Positions 11,465 through 22,200 of a stretch of 64,000 nucleotides of DNA are shown one piece after another; the first letter of the stretch is position 1, and every line of letters starts with the position of its first letter. Origin of the DNA: Zarea fungicola (taxonomy: Eukaryota; Ascomycota; Sordariomycetes; Hypocreales; Cordycipitaceae); NCBI GenBank assembly GCA_900169235.1, contig FWCC01000157.1:58322-122321 (forward strand), in the 5' to 3' direction. Below the pieces are notes generated by a model that was not told where the DNA came from, searched no databases, and worked only from the letters and a program-made list of their open reading frames with translations. Made by a program: the position numbers and the translations under genes.

Positions 11465-14412
11465 ATGGCGTCTCGTACTCGAAGCTGCAGGAGTAAGGAA
11501 GGGACACTGGAAAAGAGGCACTGCTGTATGCACCCTGGCTGCTTCAAGACGTTTACGAGAAGGGAGCATCTTCAGCGTCACAAACTAAACCGTGAGCAAT
11601 TTTCTTCATGGTTTACTCTGTAGTTTCAACTGGAGCTGACATCCTTGTCTTGCAGACCAACAGTTGCCAGGCTGGCATTGCTCTACATGTGACAAGTCTT
11701 TTTATAGATTTGACCTCCTTCAACGGCACAGCCTAGCGCATCATGGTGAAAAATTATCAAAACCACACCCAGAGGCTGATACCACTCCATCACCTTGTTC
11801 CGATGCATCGCCGTTGAAACAGACTCCAGACATCGCGTGGCCTTGGCTGGCCTCAGATGCAACGCAAGAAAATGGCATATCGAGCAGCAATTTCGGGGGT
11901 AAACGTTCTTCTCCAGCTTCCACCCGCACTCCTAATGGGGATACGGCGGAGGCGTCAACCATGCATTCGCAGGAACTCCCAATAGCAAATGGGCTTAGCG
12001 GAGACCATGGTTCAGCTCGAGCGAATAACGGCATCCACCCTCTCTACATGTCTCCCATAAGCTTTGAAGGTTTGGAGTGGCTGTTTGATTATAATTCCAT
12101 GGCGCAATATGGAACCTTTAACCTGCAGAATCCGCTACCGTTTACGACTGGCAACGACGCCGCTGCAACTGACCTCGCCTGTCTTGAGGCCTGTTTTTCG
12201 TCCCCCGTTTCCGAGCCTGAAGTTCAAATTCCGCTCGAAAAAATCATCTCTCACCGTCCGGAATGCAACTTTAAAGTCTGTCACGCCCTCACCGAAGAAC
12301 ACAGGACGCAGCTGTTGTGGTCTCTTCACTCGACTCTGCCTGGCCTTGATATCGACAGTCCACTCTTGTCGCTGGACAGCTTGAAAAATGGCCTACACTT
12401 TTACTTTAAATATGTCTCTCCCGAATACTCTATTTTTCATCGCTGCCTCATCACTCACATGGGTACGCACAAACGACAGATTCAGACATGGTATGGGGAA
12501 GGTTTGTCCTGGCAATTGCTCTGGGCCATGATTATTTTCGGATGGTCGGTCCCGAGCTTCCAAGACGCATCAGATGCGCGAGAATTGTGTAAAATGGGTC
12601 AAAAAATACATACAGGTCTGCGAAATTACGTCTTGACTGTAAGTACGCCTGTCTAGCGCATGGCCACTGAATCAGGCTATGCAATTGTGGAATGAGCAGC
12701 GTTCTCACAAAATCTGGTATAGCAAGTTACGCTCACACCTACTCCATCTCTGTCATTGACTCAACTTCTATTTCTCGTCTTGGTATACGCTCGGTACCAT
12801 GGCCCTGAAGATTCTTCCGGCTTTGCCATCATTCTTCACGGGGTTTTGGTTGATGTAAGCTTCGCGCCAATTTGCATGTCTCAACACCAGTCTAATGGGT
12901 ATTATTTGCAGAATGTACGAAAGTTTGAGTGCCATGACACTAATATTCCAGAGACATGGAAGCTAGATGACCCAATGTGTGGAGAGGAAGAATGGTTCAA
13001 ATGGATGAAGAGGGAAAGTTTAAAGAGGTAACAGGGCGCTTCAAAATAGAATCTCTGTTCGAGGAAGCATGCTGACAGCTACATATGCAGAGTCATCTTT
13101 CAAACATTTGTCCTTGATGTTCAGCGGACAGTACTTCATGGAAGCGATATGAGAATGTCTCCTTTCGAACTCGACTATTCCCTACCATGCGAGGATGAGC
13201 TTTGGTTCGCTGAATCAGTCGGCGACTGGAGAGAAGTGTACCTCAAGCGAAAACATGATGAAGATGCTCGTGGCTCCTACAACTACCTAGCCCTGCTGAA
13301 AAAGTTTTGGAATCACGCCCCGGCCATTTTCAGCACGATTCTGGCGGACACGGGCCAAGCCAGCACTGAGCTACACGGCATGCACAAAACTCCTGGAGAA
13401 GGCCAATCGCACGGCAAGACTCCGGCGTTTGCCTTTTCCCGCGGCTCTCGCATTGTCATGTATGGAGTCTTGGCGATTGCGTGGGATATCCGACAGCGGA
13501 GCGACACTCGACTATTTCACTTTGTGGAGCGGCATCAAAGCTTCCGTGGAAGGGTGCCGCCAAAGGGGGAATGGACATCCACAGAGCTTTCCTCGCACGT
13601 TGAAAAGTCAGTGGAAGACTGGGTGTCGTGGTGGACATCTGGGATCATCTCGCTGTCCTTGAAGCATGTCGCTTACACTTGGCGAAATTGCCCATGCATG
13701 TTTCGGCTCGCCCCCATCTTGTACGAAATCGGCCCTCACAATCTGCAAATCATGTCTGGTCGAGAGTGTTTTGAAGGGCGAAGAGTGAAGACGTCGGAAT
13801 ACCTGTCTAGCAGGAGAAAAATCAAGCAATGGGTAAAGGAGGATAGTGCGTTGAGCGGCGTAGCTGGTGAGTTTCTCCAACCCCCGTTCATTTCCGATCC
13901 ACTCTGCATTATTGAAATAATTATTGCGAATGGATTTCTAATACGTCTTGATTCTCCGTCTTGTAGGTGCTGCAAAGATTATTCAGGACCGATTGTCGCC
14001 AGGCTTCGCCCCCAGCAACCACTGTCATCACTGCTCGTGGATACTATACCTTGCCGGCCTGGTCTGCTGGGTGTATGGTTTTGCACTGCAAAATGGCTGG
14101 CAGTTAAATTTAGAAGACTCGTCTGCAACAGAGAAGCATGGACTGTCAACTCGACCGAGTGTATTGGATGCCGATCCAGGACTTGCAAGGGAAGCATGTG
14201 ATGCCTACCTGCGCGACACGGTTCATGCAAGTAGCCAAACAACAGCCTTTGATGGAACAACCGTCGCCAATAAGACGCTATCAGAAAATTTGCAGCACAC
14301 TAAAGGTGTTCTTATTGTTCTTGCGGAAATATTGGAAAAGGAAAACGCTATTAGAGGCAGCTGGCTAATCGACGAGGCCATAGAGAGTATCAAAGCACTT
14401 TTGACCAGGTAA
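11465..14412 (+). CDS. C2H2 zinc-finger transcription factor with fungal-specific regulatory domain, six exons
   Basis: A nuclear regulator of 859 residues: exons 11465-11591, 11656-12638, 12723-12854, 12912-13027, 13091-13866 and 13967-14412, all in frame. Two tandem C2H2 fingers occupy the N terminus, the first being C-x4-C-x12-H-x3-H (CMHPGC..FTRREHLQRHKLNH), with its last His codon split by intron 1. The second is CSTCDKSFYRFDLLQRH. A Ser/Pro/Thr-rich linker follows, then the Fungal_trans-like domain: helices with LSWQLLWAMIIFGWSVPSF, LLFLVLVYARYHGPEDS, ILHGVLVD, then FVLDVQRTVLHGSD and the MSPFELDYSLPCEDELWF motif typical of this class. The third exon start (12723) is set by an upstream stop and phase. 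Tail-to-tail with the permease gene, 233 bp apart. Role unknown; it may control neighbours such as the permease. Confidence 0.88.
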
Positions 14413-14645
14413 TCAACGTAGGCGCAAGTTTCTATATAGCTTCTGCAAGTAATTTATCAATATTGAGTTGATGGCACTTTCCTATTGTGACCTGAAGTCA
14501 ATGAGCTTTGTGGTAAGCCTTGGCCGTGGTTGCGTGAGAAGATTTACAGTCTTAAATTGAGTGTATTATCCGCAGTGCACTGCGGTTACTTTCAACGTAA
14601 TATGCTACCAACTAAATTAGGAGCTAGCCTATAGCCCAACTGAGA

Positions 14646-16623
14646 TCAACTGAGATCAACTTGGCTTACAGTCCTGCCACCTTCCTTGCCATCACTCGAT
14701 CCAGCACCCTCCTCCAACGGCAAGCCAATAATCTCCTCTGGCCTAATGTAGTTGCTCTGTTCCTTCCATCCGTGCCTATACATGATGGCCGGAGGCGAAA
14801 GCATGCACAGTGCCCAGTACACGCCCCCGCTCACAAACAGCCCGACCCAATACGCAAAGTAGTAGAACCGGGTGACCCCAACGGGCGCGTCCACACCCAT
14901 GTTATTCAGGAATCCGTAAAAGTTGGGCACGACGCCTACCACGTACGCAACGTACGCGCGAATGTTCCACCCCTTGGAGTAGTAGTACGCGCCCGACCTG
15001 GACGCGGTGAAGAGGTCGGGCACCTCCAAGTACCCGCGGCTGACGAGGTAGTAGTGGCAGAGCAGGACGCCCGTAAATGCCGACAGGAAGATTTGGTACG
15101 AGGCCAGGAACGACACGAACACGGAGGCGGCGCCCAGGAGATACCACGGGTTAATGGCAAACGTCAGCACCGCGCAGAGCAGGAACCCGCGGCGGATGGA
15201 AATGTACTTGGGGACGAGGGCGGCAAAGTCGTTGCCGGCGGGGATGCTGTTCTCAAAGATGCAGGAGAAGACGGCGCAGTAGGTGAAGAGGAGCGCGATG
15301 AAGAAGCAGCCCGCGCGGTTCGCCGGCGTGTAGTTGGTCGTCTGCAGCATGTCGAGAAGCTCGACGGGGTTCCAGATTAGTTTGCCAAAGATGATTTGGC
15401 TGGTGGCGCCGACGAGGTTGCCAATGAGCGAGACGATGAGGTTGGAGACGGGGAAGCCGAGCAGGTTTCCTAGTAGGGGGTCATTGGGACGTTTTCCGTA
15501 CCGTTGAAAATCTAGCCGTGCATTTTTGTCTGGTCAGCTACATGGCTTGCTATGCGCCCGCTCCGAATTCAAACACAACTGACCTGCGGCGTTGCTGGCA
15601 AATGTGGCAGAGTTGGCTGCACCCAGCATGAGAAATCGAAGCACCTTGCGACCTGTCAGCAATGAACTTGAAACGCATTTCGACGGGGTTTTCTCTTCTT
15701 CTTTCTAGTAGAGTAAAGTGCACTTACCAGCCAAGTCTTTTCACTTCCATGAACAGTTGACCCTTGTTTGGCAACCGGCCCCAAACCTCCAGCCAGGCCA
15801 ACTGTCCACCCAAGCATGGCAAAGGCCGAGATGATGAATGCAAACAGCTTCGCATACACCAGATTCTTCATCTTGGGCACGGGTATAACCAAAAACACGC
15901 AGGTAATCAGCCAAAATATTCCAAACCCAATCATGCCTCCACTGTCCAGTGCCGAGCCGGCGCCCATAGTATTTTTGAGACGCGCGATGCCGGGGAACAT
16001 GGCATGGAGCATTACATAGACACACTGTCCACCTTGTACAGAGTTGACCCCATTCCAAACCTTTTTAAAAATAAAAAAGAATCAGATTAACACGAAGTTC
16101 ATTTTCTTTTAAGGGAGTTTGGTATAAACGTACCGTCGCCATTACGGCGCGATTAAAGGTAGGCCACCAAGCCCCGTACACCCCAAAAGCAGAGCGGCAG
16201 AGCACGGGAAACCCGACATGGTACACCGCACCGGCTCTTCCATTCATGGTAATGACAATGGCAATGAGGCATTGTCCGCCAAAGGAACATGCTAGCGACT
16301 CCCACATGGATAACCCGAGGGCTTGTGCTACCGAAGCGCCGTACCTAGAGTCTGACATTTAGCGTTCCGGTTCCTTTGCACCCATTTTATGAAGGAACTC
16401 GTGGGGAACTTGTTTACCAGTTTCCAACAGTCGCCGTCGCACTGAACCAAAAGGTAAGATACGTCAAGCGGGTCCAAGTGCGGTCCTCAAGCTTGAGCGG
16501 CCGAATGTCATCGTTGACAAGCAAGACGTCCTTGCTGGACCCTTCCCCGGCGCCCTTGACCGTAAGAGAGAAATTATCAAATATGCCCATCGTAGGACGG
16601 GAGATGTTGTCAAAGATGCCCAT
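14646..16623 (-). CDS. NCS1-family nucleobase/allantoin/nucleoside permease (Fur type), five exons
   Basis: A plasma-membrane cation symporter of 558 residues: exons 16623-16418, 16344-16134, 16060-15728, 15644-15584 and 15511-14646. About twelve hydrophobic segments are visible. NCS1 hallmarks in order are TYLTFWFSATATVGNWYGAS in the first helix, WESLACSFGGQCLIA, GFPVLCRSAFGVYGAWWPTF, VWNGVNSVQGGQ, then NAADFQRYGKRPND just after exon 4, and SRGYLEVPDLF with YYYSKGWNIRAYVAYVVG near the end. The pattern fits the Fur subgroup that includes uracil, allantoin and uridine carriers rather than the purine-cytosine Fcy subgroup. Exact substrate is not readable. The N terminus holds a duplicated MGIFDN hexapeptide. 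The acceptor at 15645 was chosen over one eight bases upstream because only it keeps frame. Stop codon falls inside a 10-bp tandem duplication. Confidence 0.92.
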
Positions 16624-17433
16624 CGTGAGAAGCTAAAACAAAAATGAAAAAGATGGTGTTGGCTTCAAGGTCTCGGCAACCTCAATCTACTTTGTAGCCT
16701 ATTCATACTCCACATTGGTGCTAGTTAGGATGATAGGTATGGCAATATATACAGAATCAATATGCGTATTCGAGTTTCATGATTTCGGATGGCGCCGATT
16801 TGCTTCTTGTTTGTGGCGAGTTTAATTTGGGGTTGACGGATGGAGGATATTGGGGTATGGAGCATTTCTGGGGTAAAGGAATGATATGGGATCGGCACTT
16901 GGGAATACCCCCAAATCTTCCTCTTTGGGCCTTTGCTATCGCAGCCCCCCAATGGTGGCTTGCCAATACGCCGGTCGTGACATACCCTGCATCTCCAGCC
17001 GACTTGCTTTTACTTTTATTCCCTTCCCAGTAGCCTACACAAAAAGGTTGAAGCAGTGTTCCTCGTTTTTCAAGTAAGGACAATAGCGGGAGCAACATTG
17101 GCTCTGTAGTGTGGCCGGGCATGTCGAGCGGCAGCACAGATTGATACGTAATATTTGGCAGCAGTCCGGTGCAATGTCTCTTTTCACGTGTTAAAGAGCA
17201 GAGGAGAGGCTGTTGTAGATTCAGGCATATCGGCCTGAATCGATGCCCAGATCCAATTTGTGTTCACAGACGGTTCCATGCAAAGTTGTTTAATTTTACC
17301 ATCGTTTCTTTGCTGTGCGCTATTGTGCCTGTCGACGTTCAATGACACGACAACACAGCCATCCCAAGATTAAGCTATGTAAGCCTGTTCCTTTCATCAA
17401 TTATTAATCCATCTAGCACTCATGCGCCGTTGT
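16624..17433. other. Intergenic region upstream of the permease
   Basis: 0.8 kb. Several overlapping open frames on both strands (16725-17137) have no family motif and look like chance. It should hold the permease promoter and the 3' region of the small secreted protein gene. Confidence 0.5.
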
Positions 17434-17868
17434 TCAAACAAAGTCCTTAGGCTTCCTGCCACCACAAATCGCCCGAGCCTCGTCCCTGCTGAGGCCGTGA
17501 TATTCAATGTTTCCTTGCAGTGTCGCACCACCGACCTGTATTTTCTCGCACTCCTGTTTAAAGCGGCTGCTTTGTCCGGCTTTTAGCTTGCAAAGCTCAA
17601 TCGAGCACATCAATCCCCCCGCCTTCTTGCAAGCGTCCTTCGTTTGGCCCACGCGGCTTTCACTTTCTCCCTGAAGGCCACAGCTTCCAATCTCGAAATC
17701 GCGGGCCTCGTTGAAACGAAACTCGCAAACAAATTTGGGAGACCCATCCACCATGGCGACATCAAATTGGCCTTGGACACATCTGTTCATGCAGTGGCCG
17801 CTGTTACCGCAGGGGTCGGCCGCAAGTGCAGCGGCCGCGAGCATTGCGATGAGAATCAGCGTGTTCAT
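17434..17868 (-). CDS. Small secreted cysteine-rich protein
   Basis: A single-exon protein of 144 residues. It begins with a clear signal peptide (MNTLILIAMLAAAALAADP, cleavage expected after the alanine-rich run near residue 17). The mature part of about 127 residues has ten cysteines, an even number that allows five disulfides, with spacing C-x5-C-x3-C near the start and C-x4-C in the middle. There is no transmembrane segment and no GPI-type tail. I do not recognise the family. Size, signal peptide and cysteine content fit the general profile of fungal effector-like or extracellular defence proteins, which is an inference from shape and not evidence of function. The C terminus (GGRKPKDFV) is basic. 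It lies alone between the permease and a 1.4 kb intergenic stretch. Confidence 0.8.
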   Translation of the reverse strand: MNTLILIAMLAAAALAADPCGNSGHCMNRCVQGQFDVAMVDGSPKFVCEFRFNEARDFEIGSCGLQGESESRVGQTKDACKKAGGLMCSIELCKLKAGQSSRFKQECEKIQVGGATLQGNIEYHGLSRDEARAICGGRKPKDFV

Positions 17869-19261
17869 CTTTTCTGGCGGCTCGGTTAGAGTGTGGTATG
17901 CCCAATGATGTAGTACCCCCTACCTTTCCAGAAGGATCTGTTGCCAAATTGCGTATCTCTGCGTTGCGTATCTTGGGGTGTGATGCTGAGGCAAAAGCAC
18001 TTTCACGAGGCATGGCAGGAAATATATAGCCCGGCACATAAACCCTTGGTCAATGAAGAATCTTATCAACAACGACTCTTTTATTAGCAGCAGGTGTCAT
18101 CTAGCTCTATTATCTCGGACATATGTCTTAAGGATCAGGCCTACAGCGGCGGTTAGCACATGACTTTGCTTTGGTTTCAGGTCGGTACATCTGTGAGTGG
18201 CCATACAGGTGAACATGCCGCGTATATTTAGCATTGATGCCGAGTTAGAAAGGCTCCAAGATATGCCCTTTCAAGGCCCCGACATGGTTCCATTATTATT
18301 CCTAGCAGGGAGACCATTGTATTCAGGTCTATTGATTTTCTGCCCCCAGTTTTCTTGCCTTTCTGCTTGGCAGTATACACCATATCTGACATTGCACTGT
18401 GAAGGCCAATCAGAGTATATGTGTCCCCTGGGTCAAGCACGGATGGTGGTCTTAGGTTTATGTACGAATGGAATCCGTAATGTTGTAACAGAAAAAGCAA
18501 AGTAGGACCTTCTTTCGTCCCAATCGGACAACTTCCCGATCCCCGCATAGCGCCAGATAATTAAGATCTCATTGCGCCGACTACCCGAGACACAGCTAGC
18601 TAGTTCATGCCAGCCAACAGTCCAGAATTACTTTGTATCCCTTTGGATGTCAAAGAGGAGCACGCGGGTCACTGGCTCCATAAGAGCCTTTAGAGACATC
18701 TTGCTCCTTTCTGACATCCAAAGGGATAGTTATTCACGTATGTACCCTCAACAGTAACTTGGCAATTCCATAAAAATACTCATATTCAACCCCAGCTATC
18801 CAGAACAAAGTGCCGCGAGGCAACATTGTAAAATAAAAAAACAGAGACGAGTATATAAAAAAAGACACAGCACAATCCCTCCTCCTCCACTAGCCAAATT
18901 TGTATCCTTTTTTTTCCACGCCGCCTCATGTGTCCTGCGATAAAATTTTCTGCCCCAGAAAGCTGTCGTGATTCCTCTCATGTACATTTCCAGCCCGACC
19001 AGCATTTGGTTCATAATCGTCAAGTGAGTAGCAAGATGGGAAATACATCGAGAGGGGGGGTGGGGGACATTAGCAACAGCGAAATCTCACTGTTGATGCC
19101 AAGTGTAAAAATGACAAAAAAAATTGCAACGAGAAGAAAAAATGCAAAATGGTATCGGCGCTGCCATCTAACTAGCGGCCTGAGGGAAAGTTGAGAAGGC
19201 TTAAATAAAACAAGAACAAGGAAACCACACCAACATTTCGTATCGTCGCCGCGCAAAATTC
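17869..19261. other. Intergenic region between secreted protein and WD40 gene
   Basis: 1.4 kb, with promoter of the secreted protein on the left and the 3' end of the WD40 gene on the right. The open frames at 18197-18505, 18228-18548 and 18572-18757 have no motif. It contains the inverted-repeat element listed separately. Confidence 0.5.
18636..18728. repeat. Inverted-repeat element, possibly a tiny Tc1/mariner-type MITE
   Basis: Two 27-nt arms (18636-18662 and 18702-18728) are inverted copies matching at 25 of 27 positions, the outer 17 perfectly. The 39-nt loop holds a second small hairpin (GGCTC..GAGCC). The outermost bases read TA followed by TCCCTTTGG, so a TA target duplication with terminal inverted repeats is possible. 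Only one copy is visible in this window. Confidence 0.6.
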
Positions 19262-22200
19262 CTAAATCATCTCACTGCTGTGTAAGCCCGTCGACATGTG
19301 CTTGTTTTTCTTGTCAATTGGCGAGCGAATCGTGTCCCGGTCATACATGACGGGAGGCGGGAGAATCGGCGACTTGGCCTGCTGGTACACGGCGCCGCTG
19401 AGCGTCTCCAATGTCGCCTGTTGAGAATATGAGCCCTTTCGGCTACGGCTCCGGTGCTCTGAACCTCGTCTGCTGCGACCCGAGATGCTTCCTTCTCCAC
19501 CGACACTGCGGCCGCGGTTGTGTCCACGCGATGGCGGCGGCACAGGAGGCGGCAAGACAGGCACCATCCCGTCGTTTGGTGCAGCAACCGGTGGCTCATC
19601 ATCATCCATGACAATCTCAATCATGCCTGAGCCGACGGCTCCTCCAGAGCCATACGCCGGTCTGGCATATGCCAACGGAGCAGGCGGAGGAGGGGGAGGG
19701 CTGGCAAGATGCTGCAGCTCTTTGAGCATCGGGGGTGGTGGTGGCATTGACGGCAGCGGAGGCGGCGGAGGCGGCATGGGCTCCTCATTTGAGCGGCGAC
19801 GTACATTGCTTTGCACAACTGCATCAATGTTGGGAATGCCGCCAGTGCTCATCTTTCTGCGAAAGTTTGGAGGATCGTCGGGGATCGGTGCCGACATACT
19901 TCTCGGAATCATAGGCCTCGCAGGTGGCTGATAAACAGTCGACGGCAACAAGGTCAGCAAATCAGGTGCCTGTGCTTGGGCGGGTGGCTTCATCTCCTGC
20001 GGTGACTCCTTCAGTGCCAGCGGTGGTACAGGCGGGATACCACCATGGCCATTGACTGCTCCATTCGACAGCACTAATCGCATGGCTTTTGGCGTCGCTG
20101 GAAGCCCAATAATGGGACTCCCATTCGCAGTGCGAGCGTACATGTTCTTTGATGGTGGTGCAGTCGAACTCCTCTGAGGGCCATCGTCTGCAAGCGATTT
20201 CGGTTCCGACATTTCAACCGCAAAAATTTCAGGCATAGTGGGTGGCAGATACTCTTCTGGGTATACAATTCCAGGAGTGTGTGCACGCTGGGCCAAGGAT
20301 TTCCGTCGCTCCTCCAGCTCACGTGCAGCTTGCTCCTTTCTCTTCAGTCTTTCGTCCTTAAACTGGCGTAGATCACCAGCATGTTCTGTGGACGCGGCGC
20401 GAGATCGAACTGGCAATGGTGGCAGAATATCTATCGCTTCAATGTCGTCTTTGCGTCGAGTCTCGGACGTCTCTCGCTTGGAAGCCGCAGGAGAGTTCAG
20501 GCTCTGGCTGACGCTCCGGCTGTGCCTGGCCCGGAATGCCTCCTGGTCTAGCATCGCACGCTTCAGGTCCTCCTCATCCTCGGAACCCTGTAGGGCTAAA
20601 GCATTGGCGGAGAGGGGTACAGGTGATGACGGCGATTGAATTTTGGCACTATCCCTCCCTTGGCTGCGGCCGCGAGTGTCAATAGTCAAAGGTGTTCGCT
20701 TGCCATCTGGGCTGCGGCCTTTACTGCCTCTGCTTGAGGTGCGGCTCGAGCCCTTGACTCGACTCTTGACTGACTTTTTTGCTGCATTCGGATCAGCAGC
20801 GTCAAAGAACTTTGGTGTACTGAGATTGGCAATATCTTCAGGGGACATTGGGATCGGGGAAGTGGGTGAGCGCTTTGGCTTGGCCCAACTTCGCGCCGAG
20901 GCTCGGCCACGATCCTCCGATGTCTCTCGCGACCTAGCACGTCTCTCTCGACTTCCATGTCGTGTTTGGGAGCTGTCCCTCTCCTTGCTGTGGCCTCTAC
21001 TGCGGTTACGGCTCGAGTAGTGCTTGGCAGTCTCTAAGCTATGAATGTAGTCCTCCTTCTGTTGTCGTCCATTTCTATAGCTGCGACCTGCACTAGAGTT
21101 CGAGGTAATGGAGCTGGCGACGGATCCGGGACCACGGCGCCTTGTAGGCCAGTGGAATCGAGTGGAGGATGTAACTGACTGCTCAGGAGATGCGGGGTTG
21201 TTCATGGTCGGTTGGCCAATGGGTTGAAGCTGCAGCAGCTTGCCGCCCGGGATGCGGTCCCGCGACCCATTTCGCAATTTGTTCTTGCTTTCTTGGAGAC
21301 GCGTCATGACCTTTTGGTCGGGAGATGGTGGTCGCTCGCCGCCTTGATAGTCCATAACAACACGGGCGAATTGGTCACGCATCATCATGGGACTAGCAGT
21401 AGCGGCGCGCGGAAGTGAATTGCCAGCTGCGATGTTATCATACTCGCCAGATGCCATGCGTGAATGCCCTTGACGGGTGCCGTGCTTCGCAGCGGCCTGG
21501 ACCAAAGAGTCGCGCGAGATGTCATTGGGTGCTTCACCAATCGATGGGAGCCTGCCACGACTTGCAGTTGAGCCGCCAGGACGGGCAGATGTGGGCGTGT
21601 TGAACCGGCTGTTGTTAGATGGGCGCAAAAATGCCGTGGCGGCTTCGTAGGAGCCGCCTGGCGAAATAGCCGAGTCTGCAATTGGTGTTACGCCGGCAGC
21701 GATGGGGGTTTGGCCACCGTCATGTTGTGCGTAGAATTTAGCCTTTTGGCTGGCATCACCAAACGAGGTAATAAGCTTGAGAGCCGAGACCTTGGCTACA
21801 CTTCGCTGAGGGCCGCGCTGGACCCCTGGCGGAGAGAGTGGTGGGCTAAGGACTTCGGGAATGCTGGGCGTGATGCTTTGGAAGTTGAGCTGCGCTGCAG
21901 AAGGCGATCGCCACGGCTCTGTAGACTCTTGATCCGTGCAAGCAAAGCAGCGAATCGCCAACTGCTGCTGGTGATGCTGGACAGCCCATTCACCCCATTT
22001 TCGAATAATGGCTGCTTGGCGTTCCCAAACGGCAGGGAATGCCAGGCACGTAAGAATGAGCGCCTCCATGTAGCGCTTGTGTGAAATGTAAATCTCAATG
22101 GCATCATGGTGATCACCCATGCCAAGCATAATGGTAACAGCAACATGGACATCTCCACTCTCGAGAAGACGCTGCACATATACTCGACCAATCTTCTTCT

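Noticed and set aside
12855..12911. Reading through this 57-nt segment of the C2H2 gene as coding, since it keeps frame
   Set aside because: It begins GTAAGC and ends TTTGCAG with a good branch region, and skipping it joins the two conserved blocks better. Retention cannot be ruled out.
14661..15380. 239-codon plus-strand frame
   Set aside because: Antisense to the last exon of the permease; charged low-complexity sequence, typical shadow.
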